A stretch of DNA of 21,856 bases from Oscillospiraceae bacterium (lineage in GTDB: Bacteria > Bacillota_A > Clostridia > Oscillospirales > CAG-272). The stretch is from positions 1 through 21,856 of the forward strand of contig SVSF01000020.1 of NCBI GenBank assembly GCA_015064425.1, written 5' to 3'. Below are positions 13,876 through 21,256 of this stretch, in pieces; the stretch's first letter is position 1, and each line of letters starts with the position of its first letter. The position numbers and the translations under genes are program-made. The notes under the pieces were generated by a model. The model was not told the origin of the DNA, did no database searches, and saw only the letters and a list, made by a program, of their open reading frames with translations.

Positions 13876-13927
13876 ACTCCGACGGCAGATACCGCAATTT
13901 TGCGTTATCCGCCGTCGGATATTTTTG
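13876..13927 (+). terminator. Bidirectional terminator between convergent genes
   Basis: TCCGACGGC (13878-13886) pairs with GCCGTCGGA (13911-13919); an inner CGCAA/TTGCG stem extends the hairpin. ATTTTT follows on the plus strand and an A-rich tract precedes it, which serves the converging minus-strand ferredoxin gene. Confidence 0.85.
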
Positions 13928-13947
13928 TATGCAGACGGTAATGTTTA

Positions 13948-14655
13948 TCAGTCAAGTATCTTACCGTCGGTAGAAATGGTGACCACTCTCCAAGGAATAA
14001 ATTTTCCGCTTGAAAGCAAGGCTCTTTTTACAGCATTTTCAATACCGCCGCAGCAGGGTACTTCCATACGTGTTACCGTAACACTTCTTATGTTGTTGTT
14101 CTGTATGATGGCTGTAAGCTTTTCGGCGTAATCTCCCTCGTCAAGCTTGGAACATCCGATGAGAGTCACATGGTTGCGGATAAATTCGTTGTGGAAATTT
14201 CCATAGGCATAGGCAGAACAATCTGCTGCAATAAGAAGGTTCGCATTATCAAAATACGGCGCGTTTACGGGAACAAGTTTTATCTGCACAGGCCACTGGG
14301 AAAGCTTGCTTTCAACGGTATCCGCATTGCTTACGCTGCAAGAGCTGCCCTCACGCTTTATCGTTTTGGAATTCATACCCGGACATCCGCAGGGAAGAGT
14401 GCCGTGTGCATATGACTTCTTTTGCTTAGCCGCTATTACTGCCGCTTCATCATACGCCGGAGCATCTCTTTCCTCAAAAGAGATGGCATCTGTCGGACAT
14501 GCGGGGAGACAGTCTCCGAGTCCGTCGCAGTAATCCTCTCTGGTCAGTTTAGCTTTTCCGTTAACCATTTCTATGGCTCCTTCATGACACGCTGCGGCGC
14601 AGACCCCGCATCCATTACATTTTTCTTCGTCTATTTTAATAATTTTTCTTATCAT
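13948..14655 (-). CDS. Ferredoxin-like iron-sulfur protein with C-terminal CCGG domain
   Basis: 235 residues. The N-terminus is a double-cluster ferredoxin: Cys13, Cys16, Cys19 and Cys23 (CNGCGVCAAAC) form one complete [4Fe-4S] motif. The second motif reads CDGLGDCLPAC with Leu46 where the second Cys is expected (Cys43, Cys49 and Cys53 remain), a variant I have seen in related anaerobe proteins; its cluster may be [3Fe-4S] or use a Cys from elsewhere. Downstream are LPCGCPG (about 87-93) and VPCCGGIENAVKRAL, conserved-looking Cys motifs of a second domain of unknown role. An electron-transfer or redox-sensing function in the cytoplasm is plausible. The start has GGAGAGGAG upstream. It stands alone between two terminators. 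Confidence 0.8.
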   Translation of the reverse strand: MIRKIIKIDEEKCNGCGVCAAACHEGAIEMVNGKAKLTREDYCDGLGDCLPACPTDAISFEERDAPAYDEAAVIAAKQKKSYAHGTLPCGCPGMNSKTIKREGSSCSVSNADTVESKLSQWPVQIKLVPVNAPYFDNANLLIAADCSAYAYGNFHNEFIRNHVTLIGCSKLDEGDYAEKLTAIIQNNNIRSVTVTRMEVPCCGGIENAVKRALLSSGKFIPWRVVTISTDGKILD

Positions 14656-14687
14656 TTTTGTTCTCCTCTCCGATTCTTTATGAGTAC

Positions 14688-14730
14688 ATTATAATAGGGT
14701 AACTACGATAAGTATGTTGTAAAACCAACA
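14688..14730 (-). promoter_or_regulatory. Promoter region of the ferredoxin gene with inverted repeat
   Basis: TATAAT on the minus strand at 14688-14693 gives a start near 14681. No good -35 is visible, but TGTTG, 6 nt, CAACA (14715-14730) overlaps where it should be, so an activator or repressor could act here. Confidence 0.45.
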
Positions 14731-14771
14731 AAACAGAAAAGCAATGTAAATCTCTGACCGTCGTATTTTGG

Positions 14772-14810
14772 CAAAATAAAAATATCCTCCTCCGTAGGGA
14801 AGAGGATATT
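14772..14810 (-). terminator. Terminator after the zinc-ribbon/metzincin/MORN gene
   Basis: AATATCCTC (14781-14789) pairs with GAGGATATT (14802-14810); on the minus strand the stem is followed by a T-rich tract (14772-14780). It lies 6 nt beyond the stop codon. Confidence 0.8.
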
Positions 14811-14815
14811 AAATT

Positions 14816-16753
14816 TTATTCTACAAATTCTCCGTTATTCCAGGTTCCGCTCTTACTGCTTCCGTTGGCATAATAATACGTGCCTTCACCGTGTAAGGAG
14901 CCGTTTAGGAAATAACCTTCGTATCTTGCGCCGTCTGGCCAGATATATACTGCATAACCTGAGCGGACGCCGTTATCCCATGCACCCGAATATGTGGAAC
15001 CGCTGCTCCAGTAATAGGTGCCGTTTCCGTGAAAGTTACCATCTTGAAAATTTCCCTCATATCTGTCTCCGCTCGCCATGGTATAAACTCCGTAGCCTGT
15101 TCTTACGCCGTTGACCCATGCACCGGTATAGATATTTCCATCTTTCCAATAGTAGGTGCCGCTTCCGTGAATAACGTCCGATCGGAATTCACCTTCGTAA
15201 TAGTCTCCGTTAGACCAGGTGATCTTTCCTTTTCCCGTACGCTCACCGTGATCCCATTCTCCGGTGTATGAAGAGCCGTCGGACCAGGTAATACTTCCTT
15301 TTCCGTTGGGGCTTCCTGCAAGAAGATCTCCTTCATATACGGCACCGTTATTGTAGTATTTTGTGCCGTATCCCGTAATAGTCTCTTTCTCATTTTCTTC
15401 AACAAGTTCTTCGGATGTATAATGGGCGGTCTCTTCAAGAAAAGCTTTTGCATTATATGAAAGAGTATCTGTCCATCCTATGAGAAATGCGGTAAGATCG
15501 TCTGTTTTATCTCCGCTGTTCATAATACTGCCGTCAAGGTATTTTACTGCTAGCTTATAGACGGCGTTGGGGTAGTAAAAATCTTTTGCTCCGTAAAGGT
15601 GGAATAGCTCGTGTCTGAAGGGGGAGATGTCGTCCGAAAACAGTACGAGTGTTTCTGCGTAATGCTCAGAATATTGAGGCTGTGCATAGGCTCTTCCTGA
15701 TTTATTGAATACTATAATGATGGGTGCAGAATCCATATTATAGCTTTTTTCTATGCTGGATTGCATATCCTTTGCGGATGAATATCCTACGGATTTTGCT
15801 ACGTCATCGGCAAAGCTTACACCAAGATGGGCATCTTTTGATATTTTGGCGGTAAAGCTTATATATTTTATCTCGAGATCCGAAGAAAAGCGTTTTGCTT
15901 CGTCCTGGAGCGCTACCATCTCATTATTAAGCTCATTCAGAGCTTCTTCCTTATCGCCTTCATTCCAACTGCTTACGTTGTCGTCCGCAAATACGAACGT
16001 AATAAGCATTTTTCCGTTAAGTTTGGCACAGTATCCGCTGTCTCTGCAGTTGAGATATTGGTGAGACTTCCATTCGCTCGGTATAACATCGTCCTTCACG
16101 ATAGGAGGAGAAGAGGTGGTGTCTTCCTCTTTTTCCTTTTCTGTATCTACAGGAGGTCTCTTTTCGGTCTCGGTATATCTATCGCTTTCCGTTTCCGCTT
16201 CTGTGTCTTCGTAATACGATGAGTCTGATTCTTTGAATATATTTGTCTCCGCTTCGGGGATCTGTATATAGCCTTCAGTATCGCGCTCAGTGAAAATGGG
16301 ATCGTTGTCTGAGAAAAATCCGTTAAACCAGTTGTTCTGCGATCCGAAATATCCTACGGCAAACAGAGCGATAAGGATGAATATCCACGCCGCACCGCCT
16401 TTTTTCTTTTTGGGTGCTTTTGTCTGAGCGGCTCCGGGTACATTTGTATACCCGTTACTCTGATAGGTGCTTTTGTATTCTGATGTATTTGAATATCCCG
16501 AATAAGCTTCGCCTGTTTGGGTGTTTCTGTTGTTCTGAGTATAGGTGTTTGAAAACGGTCTTGCAGTACCGCATCTTATGCAGACCTTATCCCCGGATCT
16601 GAATTTAAATCCACAGGCAGGACAATACTCAGCTCCGTTTTCCTCTTTATGCTCTGTGGGCTGTGGTACTTTTGCACCGCAGTAAGCGCAAAACTTTACG
16701 TTATCCTCTAAAGCGTTACCGCAATAGGCGCAAAATTTTTGTGTGCTGCTCAT
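14816..16753 (-). CDS. Membrane protein with zinc ribbons, metzincin-like protease domain and MORN repeats
   Basis: 645 residues. Two or three short zinc ribbons lie at 8-27 (CAYCGNA, CAYCGAK) and 44-64 (CPACGFK, CIRCGTA), then a Ser/Thr/Asn linker, one membrane helix at about 121-138 and a Glu/Thr-rich linker to about 215. Residues 225-440 hold a protease-like domain: HELFHLYGAKD at 381-391 fits the metzincin zinc motif HExxHxxGxxD, and SIMN at 409-412 looks like the Met-turn. Residues 461-645 are about eight MORN repeats (YEG-F--G--HG-GTYYW pattern), with a two-repeat period of 46 residues also visible in the DNA. The predicted topology puts the ribbons inside and the protease and MORN parts outside. 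The start at 16753 is set by GGAGGA; upstream in-frame codons lie beyond the promoter. The substrate is unknown. Confidence 0.83.
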   Translation of the reverse strand: MSSTQKFCAYCGNALEDNVKFCAYCGAKVPQPTEHKEENGAEYCPACGFKFRSGDKVCIRCGTARPFSNTYTQNNRNTQTGEAYSGYSNTSEYKSTYQSNGYTNVPGAAQTKAPKKKKGGAAWIFILIALFAVGYFGSQNNWFNGFFSDNDPIFTERDTEGYIQIPEAETNIFKESDSSYYEDTEAETESDRYTETEKRPPVDTEKEKEEDTTSSPPIVKDDVIPSEWKSHQYLNCRDSGYCAKLNGKMLITFVFADDNVSSWNEGDKEEALNELNNEMVALQDEAKRFSSDLEIKYISFTAKISKDAHLGVSFADDVAKSVGYSSAKDMQSSIEKSYNMDSAPIIIVFNKSGRAYAQPQYSEHYAETLVLFSDDISPFRHELFHLYGAKDFYYPNAVYKLAVKYLDGSIMNSGDKTDDLTAFLIGWTDTLSYNAKAFLEETAHYTSEELVEENEKETITGYGTKYYNNGAVYEGDLLAGSPNGKGSITWSDGSSYTGEWDHGERTGKGKITWSNGDYYEGEFRSDVIHGSGTYYWKDGNIYTGAWVNGVRTGYGVYTMASGDRYEGNFQDGNFHGNGTYYWSSGSTYSGAWDNGVRSGYAVYIWPDGARYEGYFLNGSLHGEGTYYYANGSSKSGTWNNGEFVE

Positions 16754-16783
16754 TGTTTCCTCCGAAAGCTTTTTTATATGCTT

Positions 16784-16812
16784 ATAATAGCACAAATGCC
16801 CTTTTTTTGCAA
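16784..16812 (-). promoter_or_regulatory. Promoter for the metzincin/MORN gene
   Basis: Minus strand TTGCAA (16807-16812), 17 nt, TATTAT (16784-16789). It is divergent from the promoter at 16846, about 35 nt away. Confidence 0.6.
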
Positions 16813-16845
16813 TAACTGAGGAACGATATCTTAAGAAACGGAATA

Positions 16846-16874
16846 TTGACACAGACGACAAAGCATTATAAAAT
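16846..16874 (+). promoter_or_regulatory. Promoter for the LURP-one-related gene
   Basis: TTGACA (16846-16851), 17 nt, TAAAAT (16869-16874), with GGAGG (16913-16917) and the ATG at 16924 downstream. Confidence 0.82.
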
Positions 16875-16923
16875 ATGTGTAAGAAAAGTTCATTGATCTA
16901 TATTGGTGGAGCGGAGGAAAAAA

Positions 16924-17397
16924 ATGAAACTCTTATTTAAACAGAAGTTTTTTTCGTGGCTTGACAGCTATGATGTGTTTGATGAGAACGGAAATACAGT
17001 ATTTATTGTAAAGGGTCAGCTTTCCTGGGGACACTGTCTTAAGATATATGATGTTTTGGGTAATGAACTCGGTACGGTAAAAGAAAAAATATTTACGTTC
17101 TTGCCTAAATTTGAAATGTATGAGGGAGAGAATTATATCGGGTGCATAAGCAAGGAATTTACCTTTTTTAAGCCTCGCTTTAACGTGGATTGCAAAGGCT
17201 GGTACGTTGACGGAGATTTCTTTGAGTGGGAGTATGACATTTTGAGCTACGGAGGAATTCACGTTGCATCTGTATCAAAAGAACTCTTTAATTTTACGGA
17301 TACATATTCTATCAACGTAAGCGATGATGCGGATGCACTTGTGGTACTTATGCTTGTGATCGCTATTGATGCGGAAAAATGTTCGAGAGATAATTGA
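16924..17397 (+). CDS. LURP-one-related (Tubby-C-like) family protein
   Basis: 157 residues, typical for bacterial members. The pattern of repeated beta strands with turns such as VFDENGNTVFIVKG, IYDVLGNELGTVKEK, FEMYEGENYIGCISKE and WEYDILSYGGIHVASVSKE matches the LOR fold, a beta barrel around a central helix related to phospholipid scramblases and Tubby. The C-terminal hydrophobic helix (ADALVVLMLVIAIDAE) is the buried central helix, not a membrane anchor. Its function in bacteria is unknown. The start at 16924 is chosen for GGAGG 6 nt upstream; a TTG at 16903 is in frame but has no such site. It is a single-gene unit with its own promoter and terminator. Confidence 0.8.
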   Translation: MKLLFKQKFFSWLDSYDVFDENGNTVFIVKGQLSWGHCLKIYDVLGNELGTVKEKIFTFLPKFEMYEGENYIGCISKEFTFFKPRFNVDCKGWYVDGDFFEWEYDILSYGGIHVASVSKELFNFTDTYSINVSDDADALVVLMLVIAIDAEKCSRDN

Positions 17398-17417
17398 GAT
17401 GCAATATAAATGGAGGC

Positions 17418-17442
17418 GGCGGAGGAAGTCCCTCCGCCTTTT
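17418..17442 (+). terminator. Terminator after the LURP-one-related gene
   Basis: GGCGGAGG (17418-17425) pairs with CCTCCGCC (17431-17438), loop AAGTC, then TTTT. Confidence 0.85.
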
Positions 17443-17447
17443 CCGTG

Positions 17448-17476
17448 TTGATTTTTTGCATTATTTTTGATATCAT
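17448..17476 (+). promoter_or_regulatory. Candidate promoter for the exported DUF5722-like gene
   Basis: TTGATT (17448-17453), 17 nt, TATCAT (17471-17476). A TATAAT at 17482-17487 is an alternative -10 but lacks a -35 at normal distance. Confidence 0.5.
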
Positions 17477-17520
17477 ATAACTATAATACAAATACAGCAT
17501 TATCTGAAAGGAAGCTATAT

Positions 17521-20500
17521 ATGAAAACGCTCAGCAGAATATTATCGTTTATACTGATATTATCTCTTCTTGCGGGGACTTTTGGAATGATTTCTGTTTC
17601 GGCGGAGCCGGATGATTCTTTATCGAATGAAGAATCAGGTACGACAGTTATCAAAAATGTCAGCAGTTCCGCAGTTTTTTCCGCTGCTTCCTTTGTTGTC
17701 GACGATATGAGTGAAGGGGATATATCCGGCTATTCCGGTGAAAACGGAGTTCCTTTAAGTTTTGCCGATGAAATAACTGTTGACCCCTACGTTCCTTTTT
17801 CCGCAGAAAAATGTTTGAAAGTAGGCCCCGTAGAGCTTACGGACGGCAAATGGACCGGTATCAGTAAAAAAGTAGATACTGTAGTGCCTGTCAGAAATTT
17901 GAATTTTATTTATTCGGCAAATTGTTCTTATACCGGCGGAAAGATCTATACAAAGGCGGTTATCCACAGCGCGGAGAGTCGATATGAGACTGAGGCTGTA
18001 ATTATTGAAGGCGGATCCTGGAACAATATTATCTTTGACATCTCTATGTTTTCCGATATATCTGTGTATATAGACACAATAGATATTTATTTTATGGTTG
18101 AACTCGAAGACGGTCTTTCCTTTAATGCGGAATTTTATCTCGACTATATGATCTTTAGCAATGAAGAGGCTCCCGAAAATCTTATGAGATATATGAGCGG
18201 AAGCTTTTTTGCAAGAGGAGGATCACTTTCATACGCAGAAAATGGAATGAATATAAGTATGAGAGGACAAGACCCTTATATTGAATCTTACAACATTGGT
18301 ACCACTCACATGTCCGAGGCGAATGCCATTAAGGTGAGGATGACCAATCATACGGGCTGCAGATCAGTGAAGCTTTATTATACATCCGAACAGAATCCGG
18401 TATTTTCGGATATATACAGCTGTACGGCATCCATTAATATTGGAAGTGCAGAGCAGACCTGCTATTTCCCCGTATCGGCTCAGGATATACTTCAGCTCAG
18501 GTTCGTGTTTGAGGGATCTATATCCGGAGATATTATAATACATTCCATATCACCCGCTTCGGCATATGTTGAAGATGACCTTTGCGAGGTGACGAGGTTC
18601 AAGATAAGTGATGACGGAAGATCCATTGAGATGAGCGGTGTACTCGGAAGTTCCTATGTAAGCAAGTACAGAAATGCACAGCTTTGTCTTTTAAAGGTAC
18701 CTATGTATTCTTCCGTTTCGGATATAGGTCTCAGTACTGTGCCTGTAGCTACAGCAGAGATGGCAGAAAGCTTCAGGTTTGAATATACTTCAGACAATAT
18801 TTATTCTTACATAAACTGTGCCTACGTTGTGGTTATCAAGGGCGAAGGTTCAATGATAGTGCTGACAGGCGAGAAATACGTTACGAATCCGGAAAAGCTT
18901 TCTAACGTCAGCTGGGAAAAAGATAGTACTGCAAATAAAAAGGGATTAGCCGCGGAGTCCTATTTCTCCGAAGGGGAGGCCTCCCATACTCTTATTGACA
19001 TAGCCATAGAGGATATTATATCATTTGATGTAAGTGAGCATAGCTACTATTACGAAGGAACGACTTATTATTATAACGCAGATCGTATAAATGAACTTGA
19101 TAAAGCACTGACTGCATTTTACAGAGACAACGCAGTTGTGACCGCAAAGATAGTACTACACAAAAGCGGCAATCCAAGGCTTGACTCCTTTCTTATATAT
19201 GACAGCGATACCGCCGAAGGAAAGGGTGCGGCGTGGAACATAAGAGATGCGGACGGATTCCGTTATATCGCATCGGCATTGTGCTTTATCGCAGACAGAT
19301 ACTCTTCCGACAGTATCGCATACGGAAGGATCGAAAACTATATAATCGGTAATTCGGTAAGTGATCAGTGGAATGAATTTTACGTAGGAGATATGACTCT
19401 TTCAAGCTTTGTGGGTCTTTATGCGAAGACTCTGAGAATGAGCTATAACAGCATACGATCCGTATCTGCTTCTGCTGATGTATATATCTCTCTCGGTAAC
19501 GGATGGGATAAGGGACTTCCGGCCGAATCTACAAGAGTATACGACAATCGAGCATTCCTTGACAATCTTAACGCTTGCATTATAGCAGGAGGAAATATTG
19601 CGTGGAATATTGCCTACGATCCATATCTTGCGGAGCCGGACTATACTGCTTATTCTCATAAGGATATACAGACAGGATCGGATGCCGATACTGTAACTGT
19701 AAAGAATATTGATATACTTTACAGTTATACAAATCGAAGCGCTTATTACCACGACGGGAATTACAGATCCATAATACTTTGTGAAGATGAAAAGAAAACA
19801 AGCGGATCCGATGCTTCGCTTGCTGCAGACTTCATTTATTCCTACTACATTATAAGCTCTGCCAACTACGATAGAATACGCGCACTCATAGTTAACAGAG
19901 ATGTAAACTATGAGGATTCCTTCAAATATGCGGATACTGTACTCGCCGATGAAAGATGCGGATATGCTCATGAAATATTGGGAGTTTCAAGATTTGCCGA
20001 TATTTACGTTGCTGCTATCGGCTCGGAAAAGGCGAGACGCACTGTTATTGAAAAAAGTTTTGACTTTATACATCCGTCGGGAACCTTGGGAAATATTTCT
20101 ATATTTGATATAAGCAGCTCAGGATTGGGTGGATGGTACGCAAAGGATAAAAGCGGAAGCCTAAGATATGAGAGTCAGTATATGGGCTACGAGAATCTTA
20201 TGCGCTTTGATATGCCCTCGGATGGTACCGGTGAAGGATATATCGTATGTGTGCCGGAATACAAACTCGATCTCACCAGCACTCCGTATCTACAAATGTA
20301 TGTACAACTTGTATCTATGCCTGAAAACGTATATTCCGCAGAGATAGCCCTCAGAATATATTCGGGGCGCAATTACGTGGAGTCTATGTCATATATTCAA
20401 AAGGGAGAATGGGTAAATCTGATATTCCCCATATCCGATTTTGATTATGTGGGAAGTGTAGATAAAATGGAAATAAAAATAGCCTCTGCTGACGGAAGCT

Positions 20501-20733
20501 ATATCGGCGAACCCACGGTATTTATAAGTGAGATAGTGGGAATATCCGATAAATACACAAGCGAAGAGCTTATAAATATCTTCAACGAAATGCAGAGCAG
20601 CGGTGAGCACGAAGAGGTCCCGAGAGAAATAGACATGCGACTTGTATGGATACTTATAATGGTAATAATCGTTACCCTTACAATGTGGACGGTATCAATA
20701 CTTACCAGAATCAGAAAAAAAGAAAACGAATAA
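17521..20733 (+). CDS. Large exported, membrane-anchored DUF5722-like protein
   Basis: 1070 residues. A signal peptide (about 1-28, ending VSAEP) and a C-terminal membrane helix (about 1041-1062) followed by RIRKKENE place it on the cell surface. Residues 55-215 and 850-1010 look like two beta-sandwich, carbohydrate-module-like domains (both have LMRYMSG/LMRFDMP- and WNNIIFDIS/WVNLIFPIS-like strands). The central part, about 498-835, resembles DUF5722, a TIM-barrel glycosidase-like family: DGFRYIASALCFIADRYS, YGRIENYIIGN, and ADRCGYAHEILG-type ending. Where such barrels carry Asn-Glu I read Asn611-Ser612; Glu755 remains. It may therefore be a non-catalytic binding protein. Family assignment is from memory and moderately sure. 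AAGGAAG lies 7 nt before the chosen ATG; earlier in-frame codons fall in the promoter. Confidence 0.68.
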   Translation: MKTLSRILSFILILSLLAGTFGMISVSAEPDDSLSNEESGTTVIKNVSSSAVFSAASFVVDDMSEGDISGYSGENGVPLSFADEITVDPYVPFSAEKCLKVGPVELTDGKWTGISKKVDTVVPVRNLNFIYSANCSYTGGKIYTKAVIHSAESRYETEAVIIEGGSWNNIIFDISMFSDISVYIDTIDIYFMVELEDGLSFNAEFYLDYMIFSNEEAPENLMRYMSGSFFARGGSLSYAENGMNISMRGQDPYIESYNIGTTHMSEANAIKVRMTNHTGCRSVKLYYTSEQNPVFSDIYSCTASINIGSAEQTCYFPVSAQDILQLRFVFEGSISGDIIIHSISPASAYVEDDLCEVTRFKISDDGRSIEMSGVLGSSYVSKYRNAQLCLLKVPMYSSVSDIGLSTVPVATAEMAESFRFEYTSDNIYSYINCAYVVVIKGEGSMIVLTGEKYVTNPEKLSNVSWEKDSTANKKGLAAESYFSEGEASHTLIDIAIEDIISFDVSEHSYYYEGTTYYYNADRINELDKALTAFYRDNAVVTAKIVLHKSGNPRLDSFLIYDSDTAEGKGAAWNIRDADGFRYIASALCFIADRYSSDSIAYGRIENYIIGNSVSDQWNEFYVGDMTLSSFVGLYAKTLRMSYNSIRSVSASADVYISLGNGWDKGLPAESTRVYDNRAFLDNLNACIIAGGNIAWNIAYDPYLAEPDYTAYSHKDIQTGSDADTVTVKNIDILYSYTNRSAYYHDGNYRSIILCEDEKKTSGSDASLAADFIYSYYIISSANYDRIRALIVNRDVNYEDSFKYADTVLADERCGYAHEILGVSRFADIYVAAIGSEKARRTVIEKSFDFIHPSGTLGNISIFDISSSGLGGWYAKDKSGSLRYESQYMGYENLMRFDMPSDGTGEGYIVCVPEYKLDLTSTPYLQMYVQLVSMPENVYSAEIALRIYSGRNYVESMSYIQKGEWVNLIFPISDFDYVGSVDKMEIKIASADGSYIGEPTVFISEIVGISDKYTSEELINIFNEMQSSGEHEEVPREIDMRLVWILIMVIIVTLTMWTVSILTRIRKKENE

Positions 20734-20775
20734 AAAAAGACCCTTAACGGATATTCCGCTAAGGGTTACTTTTTA
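20732..20775 (+). terminator. Bidirectional terminator between convergent genes
   Basis: ACCCTTA (20740-20746) pairs with TAAGGGT (20760-20766), with an inner CGG/CCG stem. Flanking A7 (20732-20738) and T5 (20770-20774) runs let it work for both the exported protein gene and the small gene on the other strand. Confidence 0.88.
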
Positions 20776-21033
20776 TGCTTCCTCGCATTCAGCACAATCG
20801 CAGCAGCCGCAAACTTCATTCTCTTCATCTTCAATGAAAAGGTCCTCGTCGTACTCATCATCAGCGAGATCGTCGCAGGTGTAGATGAAGGTGTTGCGAA
20901 GTCTTTCGATAGCTGCTTTAAGCTCATTTTTTTTGCTGATAAGAATAACTACAGCAAAAACAAGAACTGCTACTGCCAATACGGAAAGAGAAACGGCCAG
21001 CAATACAGCGCCGGGACTTTTTTTGTTTGTCAT
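20773..21033 (-). CDS. Small single-pass membrane protein with acidic, Cys-rich tail
   Basis: 86 residues that I do not recognise. A short basic start (MTNKK) is followed by one hydrophobic helix at about 8-33, a basic amphipathic stretch (KKNELKAAIERLRN), an acidic stretch (DDLADDEYDEDLFIEDEE) and a C-terminus with Cys75, Cys77, Cys78, Cys80 and Cys83 (CGCCDCAEC), plus Cys53. The positive-inside rule is ambiguous because both ends of the helix carry Lys. The clustered Cys residues could bind metal or be redox-active. GGGGAGG lies 9 nt before ATG, and TATAAT is found upstream, so it is probably a real gene although short. It ends in the shared terminator at 20732-20775. Confidence 0.7.
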   Translation of the reverse strand: MTNKKSPGAVLLAVSLSVLAVAVLVFAVVILISKKNELKAAIERLRNTFIYTCDDLADDEYDEDLFIEDEENEVCGCCDCAECEEA

Positions 21034-21074
21034 AAAATTATACCTCCCCGATATTTCTTTGATCTTACAAGTCT

Positions 21075-21080
21075 ATTATA
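21075..21080 (-). promoter_or_regulatory. -10 box for the small Cys-tail membrane protein gene
   Basis: TATAAT on the minus strand, about 42 nt before the start codon. The -35 region (TTCATT or ATTCAT) is poor, so the promoter call is tentative. Confidence 0.5.
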
Positions 21081-21130
21081 TCACTTTTTCAGAAAAAATG
21101 AATAGCTTTTTTGAAAAAAATAAAAAGTCA

Positions 21131-21147
21131 CAAATATTTAATATTTG
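21131..21147. repeat. AT-rich perfect palindrome between divergent promoters
   Basis: CAAATATT, one T, AATATTTG: eight matched bases per arm. It lies between the promoters of the small membrane protein gene and rlmN, 27 nt before the rlmN -35. It may be an operator; chance is possible in such AT-rich sequence. Confidence 0.4.
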
Positions 21148-21173
21148 AATAATAATAACAAAAGCGCAAGAGA

Positions 21174-21203
21174 TTGACTTTGTATCCGAAAATGTGATAT
21201 AAT
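21174..21203 (+). promoter_or_regulatory. Promoter for rlmN
   Basis: TTGACT (21174-21179), 18 nt, TATAAT (21198-21203), about 53 nt before the start codon. Confidence 0.8.
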
Positions 21204-21256
21204 ACTTTAATAATATAATGGGAAAGTTTCGATAAAATATTTTTGTGGGCTAATAG

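Noticed and set aside
19402..19971. 189-codon minus-strand open frame opposite the DUF5722-like gene
   Set aside because: Repetitive Ile/Ser/Tyr translation arising from codon bias of the sense strand; no independent support.
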